Source: Zunongwangia atlantica 22II14-10F7
GTDB taxonomy: Bacteria; Bacteroidota; Bacteroidia; Flavobacteriales; Flavobacteriaceae
NCBI RefSeq assembly: GCF_002094855.1
Contig: NZ_ARYN01000012.1
Span: forward strand, 119,932 to 183,931
DNA length: 64,000 bases
Direction: 5' to 3'
Part shown: positions 29,861-39,461 of the stretch, piece after piece
How positions within the stretch are numbered: the stretch's first letter is position 1
Layout: every line of letters begins with the position of its first letter
Program-made: the position numbers and the translations under genes
Notes under the pieces: model-generated
Seen by the model: the letters and a program-made list of their open reading frames with translations, nothing else
Databases searched by the model: none
What the model was told of the DNA's origin: nothing

Positions 29861-30862
29861 TTACTTTTTATAACTCCTCATCTTTTTCTTAAAGTATTCT
29901 CCCTGTCGGCTTGGGGTAAATTCCCTGTCTTTATACATTCTGGGAGCCCAATCCATATCAAAAACCCAAATCACGTAAGAGATATTATTTATATCTGCAT
30001 AGTTAGAAATCGCATCGCCATAGCTTTCATCGCTAATCACTGGAACATGAGCCCCAGGCGAAGATTCATCACAAAAACCAATTTCTGTTAAAATCACAGG
30101 ATACTTCTCTTTTACAAACCCCCAATCTTCGGTCCATTTTGGTTCCCATGGTTTTTCACGTTTTTGCGGGTAAGGATGGGCTACATAGCCTATATTTTCT
30201 GCGTCTATCGGCTGTTCTTTTACCGGGCCAAGGTCGTATGCCCAGTTAAATCCTGCGACCAGTGGAATTCCTTCTCCTCCGTTAGCTCTAATAATGATGA
30301 TAATTTCTTCCATTATAGACTTCCATTCTTTCCATTTTAAGGTCCCAAACCGTTGGTTATAAACTGTAGGCTCGTTAAATAACTCGTAAAATGCAACACT
30401 AGGGCGATCACCGTAACGTACAGCCATCAATTTCCAAAAAGCAAAAGTTTCTGGCAAAGTGGTGTAATACATATCGTCCAGATAAAGTTGATTCTTAAGA
30501 TTTCCTATACTATGCCAGTCTAAAATAACATACATACTATATTTTTCAGCCCATTCGATTCCTTTATCCAAAAGCTTCAGGTATTCTTTTTCACCACGTT
30601 CCCTCCAGGCTTCAGGATGAATAGGAAACCTTACAATCGTAGCTCCCCAATCTTTTATTTCCTTAAAATAATTTTCATTCCACAGATCATCTTTCTCTAA
30701 TTTATCAGGATCACTGGTATTGACTCCGCGAAAAACCATAATCTCTCCCTCTTCGTTTACAAACTCATTTTGATTAACCGAAAGCCTGTCCATAGGCTTT
30801 TGAGCATAGATAGCTGCACTTATTAGAACCAGCAATAGACTTAAATCTAACTTGAATTTCAT
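29861..30862 (-). CDS. GH5 family endo-glycanase (mannanase or glucanase)
   Basis: A 333-residue exported protein with signal peptide ending near AAIYAQ (residue 21). It is a compact single-domain GH5 with RGVNTSDPDKL at the start of the barrel, VRFPIHPEAW, YVILDWHS, acid/base E164 in FYELFNEPTV and nucleophile E260 in PVILTEIGF. It follows the GH27 gene by four bases in a two-gene leftward unit. Sequence alone does not separate mannanase from beta-1,4-glucanase; with GH27 a galactomannan or galactoglucomannan backbone is likely. It is intact, unlike the split GH5 at 22115-23385. Confidence 0.88.
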   Translation of the reverse strand: MKFKLDLSLLLVLISAAIYAQKPMDRLSVNQNEFVNEEGEIMVFRGVNTSDPDKLEKDDLWNENYFKEIKDWGATIVRFPIHPEAWRERGEKEYLKLLDKGIEWAEKYSMYVILDWHSIGNLKNQLYLDDMYYTTLPETFAFWKLMAVRYGDRPSVAFYELFNEPTVYNQRFGTLKWKEWKSIMEEIIIIIRANGGEGIPLVAGFNWAYDLGPVKEQPIDAENIGYVAHPYPQKREKPWEPKWTEDWGFVKEKYPVILTEIGFCDESSPGAHVPVISDESYGDAISNYADINNISYVIWVFDMDWAPRMYKDREFTPSRQGEYFKKKMRSYKK

Positions 30863-30866
30863 TTTA

Positions 30867-32090
30867 TTAAGATTTAGGGGTTAACTTAAGCATCAATACA
30901 TCATGTACCCCAATAGAGGTTTGCAAATTTTTACTGGTATCTCCTACCTCTTCGTGCAGAAAAAGATCTCTAAGCTGATAAGTGGTATTCTCGACTTGCA
31001 GACTTCTCTGGCTTAGGTCGTCAGAAAGCTGATGTCTTCTCCAATCAAAATCGATGTCTACAGGAGTATCATTTCTGTTTACGAAGGTTATCGCCCATTT
31101 TTCATTTTTTAAAGGTTTTGCCCAAATTTCAACATTATTTTCGTTGTTAAAACGAAAAGCGGGTATCGCAAGGGGATCTTTATTAACCGCAATCACTTCT
31201 TTATTGGTTAAAGTTTTAAGGGTTTCTTTGGAAACCTCCCTAAGATCATTTCCCATCATTAAAGGAGAATTCAAAATATTCCACATAGCAAAATGGCTGC
31301 GATCTTCAGCATTGGTCATTCCATTTCCTACCTCCATCATATCATAATCATTCCAATGACCCGGCCCAGCCGCTTGTCTAATCTTTTCCTTATTTCTTAG
31401 CTCGATAACTTTCCATATTCCGAAAGAGGCCCATGACCCATGTCCCACTTCGCAATCCCAACAATTGATAATATCACCCGTAATACGCCACATATGCCCA
31501 ACATCACCTGCCCATTCCCAGGGTTGATAGGTACCCCATTCACAAATACTAAATAAAACTGGTCTGCCGGCTTCGTAAAGGGCATCTCTCATAGTAATGT
31601 AGGATTCACGCGCATTTAAATTACCTGTATCACACCAATCGTATTTCAAAAAATCTACCCCCCAGGAAGCATATAATTTAGCATCCTGATACTGGTGACC
31701 CCTACTACCGGGGTAACCCGCACAGGTCTTTCCACCTGCACAATTATACAAACCGAATTTTAATCCTTTAGAATGTACATAATCCACTACGGCCTTAATG
31801 CCATTGGGAAATTTTTTGGGATCGGCAACAAGATTGCCATTACTATCACGTTCTCTGGACATCCATCCATCGTCTAAAACTATATATTCGTAACCTGCAT
31901 CTTTAAGCCCTAATTCTATAAATTTATCGGCAATATTTCTTACGAGTTGCTCATTGATATCGGTTTCGAAAGTATTCCAGCTGTTCCAACCCATGGGCGG
32001 TGTTTGGGCAAGATCTTCAAATTTTTGTGCCCCAGCTGTAAGACTGATACTTATCATTAAGAGTATCGCTAATAATCTTTTCATTTTCAT
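30867..32090 (-). CDS. GH27 alpha-galactosidase
   Basis: A 407-residue exported protein; signal peptide ends near LTAGAQ (residue 22). GH27 features are TPPMGWNSWNTF, YIVLDDGWM, the nucleophile D151 in FLKYDWCD and acid/base D206 in WRITGDI. A C-terminal beta-sandwich follows the barrel. It removes alpha-1,6-galactose side groups from galactomannan, which exposes the backbone to mannanases. It shares a leftward unit with the GH5 gene and lies 254 bases after the end of the SusCD-TIG operon, whose terminator separates the two units. Confidence 0.93.
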   Translation of the reverse strand: MKMKRLLAILLMISISLTAGAQKFEDLAQTPPMGWNSWNTFETDINEQLVRNIADKFIELGLKDAGYEYIVLDDGWMSRERDSNGNLVADPKKFPNGIKAVVDYVHSKGLKFGLYNCAGGKTCAGYPGSRGHQYQDAKLYASWGVDFLKYDWCDTGNLNARESYITMRDALYEAGRPVLFSICEWGTYQPWEWAGDVGHMWRITGDIINCWDCEVGHGSWASFGIWKVIELRNKEKIRQAAGPGHWNDYDMMEVGNGMTNAEDRSHFAMWNILNSPLMMGNDLREVSKETLKTLTNKEVIAVNKDPLAIPAFRFNNENNVEIWAKPLKNEKWAITFVNRNDTPVDIDFDWRRHQLSDDLSQRSLQVENTTYQLRDLFLHEEVGDTSKNLQTSIGVHDVLMLKLTPKS

Positions 32091-32279
32091 TATATATTAT
32101 ATATCTCTAAAATTCCTCGCTCGCTTTATTTTTTTATGCAAGGGATCTGACATAATTTAAATATTTGGCATTTTATTAGATAAAACGCTTTTTAGTAATT
32201 TAAACCGAATTTTTCATCGTAACGGGACCTTTAACCTTAAAACAGGTCTTGTAAATTTTATGAGTATACCTAATTTTTC

Positions 32280-32338
32280 TAGTTCAACACAAAAAAAGGA
32301 CCGTTAGATATTAATTCCCGGCCCTTTAAATTGAACTA
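32280..32338 (-). terminator. Intrinsic terminator of the mannan SusC-SusD-TIG operon
   Basis: On the minus strand the inner stem AAAGGGCCG / CGGTCCTTT (one mismatch) is followed by seven T. An outer 8-base perfect inverted repeat TAGTTCAA (32280-32287) / TTGAACTA (32331-32338) encloses it. It lies just past the stop at 32345, so transcription of susC-susD-TIG ends here. Confidence 0.8.
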
Positions 32339-32344
32339 AATAGT

Positions 32345-33379
32345 CTATATCAAACCTATGTCATCTATATAAATAACTACAGGGGCATTACCGCTAATCT
32401 CTTGAACTACTATTTCATTGATAGTACCCGATGGTGAGCCAAGCTCTTCGAAAGGAACGGTAATATTTGTCCATTCTCCCTCAGTAAGCGTTATCACATA
32501 AGGTGCATCATAGTTACTATTAATAACCAACTGAACATTTTGTCCGGCAGATGTTCCATAAATGGACATCTTAATAGCCTGGTAATCGCTAACCGATAAT
32601 TCCCCGGTACCATTTCCAATTTGGAAACCTGAATAAGCACCTGTATAGGTTCTTTTAATCGCAAAGTCTCCCCTGCGTACCTGTTCGGTATTTGCAAAAT
32701 CCTGGGTACCGTCCCAGCCGCCTATCCACCAGCTATTGTCCAGGGCATCGTCATAAATGAGATATTTAAATCCAAATGTTTGAGTGGCCTGGGTAATCCC
32801 TCCTTCTGTCTCCACAAATATAGGGGCTTGCACCACGCCTTCAGGCACTCTTACTTTAATTTCTGTAGTAGTAGAAGAAACCACTTCCGCAGGAATATCT
32901 CCAAACCGCACTTCAATTAAATCGTCAAACACCTCTCCCTCTATGGTAACAATATCTCCTGCTCCGCCGGCTACAGGATTAAAGCCTGTAATGCTTGGTG
33001 GCGGTGCACCTATAGGAAATTCATAAGTAACAGAATTATTACTGGTTTGTAAAACAAGATTATTATTCTCTCCTCTAAAAGGTGTACCATCTGCTATAGT
33101 TACAAAAATTACCTGATCGGTCACTAAAGTGGGATTAAAATAGGTGTCGGTCTCGTTAAAATAAATATTTCTTAAATCACTGAAACCTTCCCCTCTAATG
33201 ATGTACATATTATTAGCATACCCAGTACTTACCAGAGAGTCGTTTTCAGCAAAACTGATACTATCCACTCTTAATTCAGAAGAGCCGGTACTATCATCCT
33301 CATCATCGCAGGAAGTTAACATTAATCCGGCAACAAGAGCCAGTATGGTTATTTTATATAAAATTTTTATATGTTTCAT
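32345..33379 (-). CDS. IPT/TIG-domain surface lipoprotein, probable glycan-binding protein
   Basis: A 344-residue lipoprotein with lipobox MLTSC (Cys24). One clear IPT/TIG domain (about 130-210; SITGFNPVAGGAGDIVTIEG) follows an Ig-like stretch. The last 130 residues form a jelly-roll, CBM-like domain rich in aromatic residues (DNSWWIGGWDGTQDF) that ends EISGNAPVVIYIDDIGLI. It takes the SusE/SusF position straight after susD, so it probably binds mannan at the cell surface. No catalytic signature is seen. Confidence 0.8.
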   Translation of the reverse strand: MKHIKILYKITILALVAGLMLTSCDDEDDSTGSSELRVDSISFAENDSLVSTGYANNMYIIRGEGFSDLRNIYFNETDTYFNPTLVTDQVIFVTIADGTPFRGENNNLVLQTSNNSVTYEFPIGAPPPSITGFNPVAGGAGDIVTIEGEVFDDLIEVRFGDIPAEVVSSTTTEIKVRVPEGVVQAPIFVETEGGITQATQTFGFKYLIYDDALDNSWWIGGWDGTQDFANTEQVRRGDFAIKRTYTGAYSGFQIGNGTGELSVSDYQAIKMSIYGTSAGQNVQLVINSNYDAPYVITLTEGEWTNITVPFEELGSPSGTINEIVVQEISGNAPVVIYIDDIGLI

Positions 33380-33391
33380 AATAAGATGATT

Positions 33392-34933
33392 TTAATCAAA
33401 ATTATAAGGTATTGGATCCTCTCCTAGTTTAGGATTTAAAATAAGTTCTGAAGAAGGGTAAGGAAGAATAAAATCGGTTGGTCTAGGATCTGCATATTCT
33501 GGATTGTCCTCATCTCCGCGATTTTGTGCAGCAACAATCTCTACCGCTTTTTGAGGAGAAATCCTACCAAGATCAAACCAGTAGTCTCCTTCAAAAGCAA
33601 GTTCGATCCTACGTTCGTGTAATAAATCATCGAATGTGAATGAATTTACCGGCTGCAAGCCCGCCCTTTCTCTTATTGTATTGTAAGATTCCAGCGCTGC
33701 CGGGTTAGCTGTACTTTGCGCTCCCGCGAGTATGGCTTCAGCATGTATTAAAAACAGCTCTCCGTAACGCATGATATAGGTATTGTTAGGACTTCCTCCG
33801 TTACCATCCGTTATCCCGTTTTTACCTACTACATATTTTTTGATACCAGCTCCGGCATTTTGCGGATCAATATCTTCCGGAACTGTAAAATCCGGACCGT
33901 TAGCAGATGGCAAATCGGGATAATAATCCCCTGGAAGCATCACTGTTTGTTTTCGTCTTAAGTCACCTGGCTCGAAAGCATTTAGTAAATCCTGAGAAGG
34001 TGCAAAAGTACCACCGTAAGTCGAATTATTAATTATGGAGGAATAAGCAAACATTGTGTTTAGATAATTTCCTGTAAAGTAATTACCCAAAGTCCATTGC
34101 CAGGCAACAATAGATTCTTCGTTATTATTATTTTCAATTTTATAGAGATTCCCGAAAGATTCATTTGGAAGCTGTTCGCCCCCAAATAATTTGAATTCAC
34201 CACTGTTAATTACCTGTTCAGCCATCGCTCTGGCTTCGTCATATTTCTCCTGATATAATAAAACCTTCGCCATTAAAGCTCTTGCAGAACCTTTGGATAC
34301 ATGACCATTAGCCTCATAATTGCTACCTCTGGTTTTTGCATACAAATTATCAATAGCATAATTAAGATCGGATTCTATAAAACGATAAATATCCTCCTGA
34401 GGATTAGTATTTAATTGCGGATCATTTACATGCTCTGCATTATTTTCAATAATAGGCACGGCTCTCCATAGACGTACTAAATAAAAATAGGCCAATGCAC
34501 GCATAAAGTGTGCTTCACCCAATGTGTTATTTAATACCTCCTGATCCACTTCATCACCTACTCTAGACGGTAATAAGTTGATTAAGGAATTTGATTGTGC
34601 CACGGTGGCGAAACAAGATTTCCAGGCGTCTGTTAAAACAGGATCTGTAGAGGTAATATTCAACAACCTTAATCCATTCACATCACTGGAGTAGGTAAAA
34701 GCGTTACCGCCGCCCACTTCAGCAATCGCATAGAGGGTTTTGTTATGTAGGAAAAACCATGTTTTCCCATATAGTGCATTGGTACTAGCTTCTACCTGTT
34801 CGTCTGTACTATAAAACTCGTCTAGACTGTATGTATCTTCTGGGGGTCTTTCTAAAAAGTCATCAGAACAGGATAAAAATCCTAATAACATTACTGCTAT
34901 GATAATCTTATAATCGATATAAAACTTTTTCAT
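33392..34933 (-). CDS. SusD/RagB-type lipoprotein of the mannan locus
   Basis: A 513-residue lipoprotein; the ATG at 34933 is preferred because it gives a standard lipoprotein signal (MKKFYIDYKIIIAVMLLGFL, Cys22) and leaves a 10-base gap after susC, whereas the ATG at 34957 would overlap susC. SusD hallmarks: GEAHFMRALAYFYLVRLW in the TPR region, NTIRERAGLQPVN, and LLHERRIELAFEGDYWFDLGR near the C-terminus. It captures mannan or mannooligosaccharide for the SusC partner. Confidence 0.95.
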   Translation of the reverse strand: MKKFYIDYKIIIAVMLLGFLSCSDDFLERPPEDTYSLDEFYSTDEQVEASTNALYGKTWFFLHNKTLYAIAEVGGGNAFTYSSDVNGLRLLNITSTDPVLTDAWKSCFATVAQSNSLINLLPSRVGDEVDQEVLNNTLGEAHFMRALAYFYLVRLWRAVPIIENNAEHVNDPQLNTNPQEDIYRFIESDLNYAIDNLYAKTRGSNYEANGHVSKGSARALMAKVLLYQEKYDEARAMAEQVINSGEFKLFGGEQLPNESFGNLYKIENNNNEESIVAWQWTLGNYFTGNYLNTMFAYSSIINNSTYGGTFAPSQDLLNAFEPGDLRRKQTVMLPGDYYPDLPSANGPDFTVPEDIDPQNAGAGIKKYVVGKNGITDGNGGSPNNTYIMRYGELFLIHAEAILAGAQSTANPAALESYNTIRERAGLQPVNSFTFDDLLHERRIELAFEGDYWFDLGRISPQKAVEIVAAQNRGDEDNPEYADPRPTDFILPYPSSELILNPKLGEDPIPYNFD

Positions 34934-34943
34934 ACTCTCATTA

Positions 34944-37900
34944 TTAAAATTCAACATTTAATCCCAGTGTAATTGTTCGGGGGGTAGGATATCTTCCATT
35001 ATCGACTCCGTTTAGTAAGGCATCCTGGTTAAATGCGCCTACCTCTGGATCGTAACCGCTGTAATCTGTAAAGGTCAACAGGTTTTGAGCACTGGTGTAG
35101 ACCCTTAATTTTGACAGGTAAAATTTGTTTACGACTTCAGTGGGTAGAGTATACCCGAAAGTAAGATTCTGAATACGCAAATAAGTACCGTCCTCAACAT
35201 ACCGGTCGGACACCCTGATGTTGGGATGACCCAGCGAACCTACAGGTCTTGGAAGTTTACCATCTGTATTATCCGGACTCCAGAAATCTATAGCTTCAGC
35301 AAGTTGATTTTGATATAGATTGGTATTTAAGGTTGTTGCTCTGCGCGTTAGATTTAAGATTTCGTTACCTACCGATCCCTGTAAAAAAACAGAAAGTTCG
35401 AATCCCATATAATTAAATTTATTAGTAAAACCGTAGGTGAAATCTGGGTTAGGGTTTCCTATAAAAGTTAAGTCAGAATCATCGATAAAACCGTCCCCGT
35501 TTTGATCTACATATTCAATATCCCCTAGCTGGGAAGTTTGAGCTGAAGTTCCAAAGAATGTTTGCGGTGCCTGGGCTAGTTCCTCCTCGGTCCTGATAAT
35601 TCGTCTGGTTTCAAGACCATAAAACTGACCGATGGGTCTTCCTGAAGTCGTATTTGTCACAATACCAGTTGTATAATCATTAAAGGCTACCGTTTTTTGA
35701 ATACTTGCCCCACTATATACGGACACAACCTCATTATTATATTTAGATAAGATTAGAGAAGAGTTCCAACTGAAATCATCGATATTCTTATTGTACTTTA
35801 AGGTAACATCAATCCCTTTATTCTCCATTTCTCCAATATTGATATAGGGCGCAGCAACACCTCCTTCATAGCCCTGCCCACCTGTTAAGTACAAAGGCAG
35901 TGGTGCCTGGTATAAAAAGTTTTCTGAGGTTTTATTATACACTTCGACAGTAGCAGACAAACTATTATTAAAAAGAGAAAAATCCAGTCCTATATTAGTC
36001 TGACGGGATGTTTCCCATTGAAGATCAGGATTATCTATATTACTTACCAGGAATCCCTGTCCTAAGCCGGTAGGTACAGCGTTAATAGTAGAACCGTAAA
36101 GATAATTTCCTATCTGCTGATTTCCTGTTTCCCCGTAGCCCACTTTTATTCGAAGATTATTTACGTATTCATTAATATTCTCCATAAAATCTTCATTTGC
36201 AATATTCCAGGATCCTGATACGGCTGGGAAATATCCCCATTTATTCTCTTTTGCAAATTTGGAAGAACCGTCTGCCCTAAATGAAGCAGTGAGACTATAT
36301 CTACTATCAAAATCATAAATAAGTCTGGTAAAATAGGAATATAGCGACTGACTTCCTTTATATTGATCCTGATAGATAAACTCATCAGGGTCTGATACAC
36401 TTAATTCCGGTAGATTGTTACTCACAAAACCTGCTCCCTGTACACTTAAACCTTTCCAGTGCGCATCGTTCGCTTCCTGGCCTAATAATACGGTGACATT
36501 ATGCTTATCAAAGCTTCTGGAATAAGTAAGCAAATTTTTAACATTTAAGGAATAGGAATCCTGGTTACGTACATCCAGTGTTGCCCTGTCGTTAATAGCA
36601 CTTCCCCACTGGTAGGTTGGATTGAATTGTTTGTTATCTGTAAAGCTCGCATTTCCGCCCAGTTCGAATCTATACTTAAGTCCTTTGAATAAATTAATTT
36701 CAGCAAAAACATTCCCATAGAAATTTTTCGTATCCAGTTGGTTAGTTCTTAAAAGTGCTGAGGCTACCGGGTTAATAAAAGATCCCAGATTACCATCTTC
36801 CGGTGGACCTGCATAAGAGCCGTCCAGATTTCTCACCGCAACGTCTGGTGTACTTAATAAAGAAGTGCTAATAATACCGTTTTGCTGACCATTTAAAGTA
36901 ATATCCTGGTTAGTAAAACCGGTATTGATATTTACCCCCACTTTTAACCAGTCTTTTAATTTTGCATCCAAATTGGTTAAAAAAGTATATCGTTTAAAAG
37001 CCGAACCGATAACGGTCCCTTCCTGATCAGTATATCCTCCTGAAATATAGTAATTCACATTTTCCTTCCCCCCACCAAATGATACCTGATAATTTTCAAA
37101 CATCGCGGTCTGGTAAATTTCATCCTGCCAGTTAGTACCATCTCCTAACAATTGTGGTCTGGCAAATTCTATACGTGGGCTTATTCCATAAGTTGCTGCA
37201 AGTTCATTCTGTAGAATGGCATATTCCCGCAGATTCATAACATCTAAAAATTTGCTTTGCTCTTGAAAAGAAACATATGAATCCAGCGTTAGACGACCTT
37301 TCCCACTTTTTCCTGATTTTGTAGTGATAATAACCACCCCATTAGCACCTCGTGATCCATAGATTGCAGTAGCTGAAGCATCCTTTAGAATATCTATAGA
37401 TTCAATATCATTAGGATTTATTGAAGACAGAGGACTAACAGCAATATTACCTGCATTGCTAAAATTACCTCCCGCTACAGGACGTCCACTGGTGCTTTGA
37501 TTCGTAGCATCCCCAGAAATAGGCACACCATCGATTACATACAGCGGCTCATTAGTTCCCGAAAGAGAAGAAGTACCTCTAATTTTTACGGATACCGCAC
37601 TACCAGGTTGACCAGAATTATTAGTAACGGTTACACCTGCTGCTTTTCCTTGTAGCATCTGATCCACTGAAACCTGAGATAGATCCTGAATATCCTCTGC
37701 TTTAACCGAAGATACCGAAGAGTTCACATTACTTAACTTCTGAACCCCATAGCCAATAACAACCACCTCTTCCAGGCTCTCCCGATCCTCCGATAAGCTA
37801 ACATTCACTTCCTCCTTATCGAGTACCAAGACCTCTTTAGTTTCAAAACCTAAAAAACTAAAAACCAGCACGGTTTGATCCTGTACATCAATAGTGTAAT

Positions 37901-38108
37901 TCCCATTAAAATCCGTTGTCACTCCATTAGATGTATTTTTTTCAATCACATTTACACCCATTAGGACGCTGCCATTAGCATCAGTAACCGTTCCGGACAC
38001 TGTCTTCTGTGCCGAGGCCACCAGACTAAACAATATGCAACCAATAATGCAAAAATGTTTAGAATTAAAATGCTGAAAGCTTTTAAACATTAGTAAAAAT
38101 TTATTCAT
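34944..38108 (-). CDS. SusC/RagA-type TonB-dependent transporter of the mannan locus
   Basis: A 1054-residue protein with signal peptide (ending near VASAQ), carboxypeptidase-regulatory-like domain (KTVSGTVTDANGSVLMGVNV), TonB-box region EVVVIGYGVQKLSNVNSSVS, plug (LYVIDGVPISG, ASATAIYGSRGANGVVIITT) and a full barrel ending GLNVEF. It is the first gene of the leftward susC-susD-TIG unit. Together with SusD it would import mannooligosaccharides cut at the surface. Normal length and domain order. Confidence 0.96.
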   Translation of the reverse strand: MNKFLLMFKSFQHFNSKHFCIIGCILFSLVASAQKTVSGTVTDANGSVLMGVNVIEKNTSNGVTTDFNGNYTIDVQDQTVLVFSFLGFETKEVLVLDKEEVNVSLSEDRESLEEVVVIGYGVQKLSNVNSSVSSVKAEDIQDLSQVSVDQMLQGKAAGVTVTNNSGQPGSAVSVKIRGTSSLSGTNEPLYVIDGVPISGDATNQSTSGRPVAGGNFSNAGNIAVSPLSSINPNDIESIDILKDASATAIYGSRGANGVVIITTKSGKSGKGRLTLDSYVSFQEQSKFLDVMNLREYAILQNELAATYGISPRIEFARPQLLGDGTNWQDEIYQTAMFENYQVSFGGGKENVNYYISGGYTDQEGTVIGSAFKRYTFLTNLDAKLKDWLKVGVNINTGFTNQDITLNGQQNGIISTSLLSTPDVAVRNLDGSYAGPPEDGNLGSFINPVASALLRTNQLDTKNFYGNVFAEINLFKGLKYRFELGGNASFTDNKQFNPTYQWGSAINDRATLDVRNQDSYSLNVKNLLTYSRSFDKHNVTVLLGQEANDAHWKGLSVQGAGFVSNNLPELSVSDPDEFIYQDQYKGSQSLYSYFTRLIYDFDSRYSLTASFRADGSSKFAKENKWGYFPAVSGSWNIANEDFMENINEYVNNLRIKVGYGETGNQQIGNYLYGSTINAVPTGLGQGFLVSNIDNPDLQWETSRQTNIGLDFSLFNNSLSATVEVYNKTSENFLYQAPLPLYLTGGQGYEGGVAAPYINIGEMENKGIDVTLKYNKNIDDFSWNSSLILSKYNNEVVSVYSGASIQKTVAFNDYTTGIVTNTTSGRPIGQFYGLETRRIIRTEEELAQAPQTFFGTSAQTSQLGDIEYVDQNGDGFIDDSDLTFIGNPNPDFTYGFTNKFNYMGFELSVFLQGSVGNEILNLTRRATTLNTNLYQNQLAEAIDFWSPDNTDGKLPRPVGSLGHPNIRVSDRYVEDGTYLRIQNLTFGYTLPTEVVNKFYLSKLRVYTSAQNLLTFTDYSGYDPEVGAFNQDALLNGVDNGRYPTPRTITLGLNVEF

Positions 38109-38430
38109 ATCACGATAACGTTTTAGTTGATGAATTCTTTAATTAAAGAAGTTTTATTAAAAAAATAACAATAACAAGGTAGGTTTAATGCGTATTTAAA
38201 AATAATACTATTTACTCAATTGATAGTAAAATTTTATCAGTGCAAGATTATCCAAAAATTGAAATTATGAATATCTCAAAGCTTATAAATTAAAGCAGCC
38301 GGAATAATCAAGAATATTTGAACATCTTCTATTATAAAACAACCATTTTCTACCAGCTAATTCATTAATTTATAATTCAGAGCCATATTAGTTTATAAAG
38401 CAGTAGCAATTACGATCGTACTACTTGAAA
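38109..38430. other. Intergenic region upstream of the mannan susC
   Basis: These 322 AT-rich bases lie between the truncated susC copy and the intact susC, both leftward. The promoter for the intact operon must lie here. I see no further gene, no strong hairpin, and no remnant of the missing barrel of the truncated copy. Confidence 0.4.
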
Positions 38431-39210
38431 TCAACTGCCCATCAGGCTATTATTATGGTATGGAGCTACTAAGCTACTATTATTCAAATAAGAAACATGA
38501 TCAAAGGATACCACTACTTTTTCCGAAACTCCGTTTTTATTTTCTATAATAATCACTTCAGCGTTTTCTCTCCTCCCATAAATAGCAGCAGCAGAAGCAT
38601 CTATAAAAACAGAGATACTTTCAATATCATAAGGGTTTAAAAAGGAAATATCCTGACTTGGAAACCCATCAACAACATATAGTGGATGATTCCTTCCAAA
38701 TGATGCAACCCCACATACATTAATACTTATGGTTGAGCCGGGGCTGCCCAAATTTTGAGTCAACTGAAGCCCTAACAATTTACTCTGGATAGTCTGATTT
38801 ACGTCTGTAGGAGGAAAGGTTTCCATATCTTCCATTGACGCTGTGCTTATAGCTCCAGTGAAATCTCTTTTGGTTGCCGTTCTATAAGCTATAATTACAA
38901 AATCATCCAAATTGTTGGCTCCATTCTGAAGAACGACATCAATAGCGGTTTGTTCCCCTATTAAAAATGATTTTTGCTCCGTTCCGACAAAACTAAAAAA
39001 CAGATAATCCTCGGGATGCACCTTTTCAATTCGATAATTACCATCAAAATCGGTTACAACACCGTTATCCGTTTCTTGTAGAATTACATTAAGACTTGGT
39101 AAAAGCATGCCGTTTGCATCTGTAACGCTTCCCGTAATAGTCTTTTGACCAAATACTCCGAAACTGAGAAACAAGAAAAAAAGATACAAACTTTCTCTTA
39201 TTTGATTCAT
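38431..39210 (-). pseudogene. Truncated susC: regulatory domain and plug only, barrel missing
   Basis: A 259-residue frame begins with a signal peptide (ending near VFGQ) and a carboxypeptidase-like domain (KTITGSVTDANGMLLPSLNV), then a worn TonB-box region (DDFVIIAYRTATKRDFTGAIS) and plug (HPLYVVDGFPSQD, IESISVFIDASAAAIYGRR). It then stops after SSLVAPYHNNSLMGS where about 750 barrel residues are expected. Conserved plug positions are eroded: the usual SRGANGVVIITTKSG reads GRRENAEVIIIENKNG. It is most likely a decayed second SusC, but a short secreted plug protein cannot be excluded, because the frame is open and starts normally. Confidence 0.75.
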
Positions 39211-39461
39211 AAAATATAGTTTTACTGATACATTGTTTTATTTAAAAGCCACTACAACCTTTTCGATATAGAATATAAATTATTGGGAATAGAAGCGCTT
39301 AAATATTATCAAGATCAAATTTATACCGAGTTTCTTCAAAGAATTAATATTATTTTGTCAAATCATTATCAAAAAATAAAATTGAATGATAAATCATCGG
39401 ATTATTTTACGTCAGCTTTATTTTTTATTCGATTTTAGTATTATCACTAATTCTTTTTATT

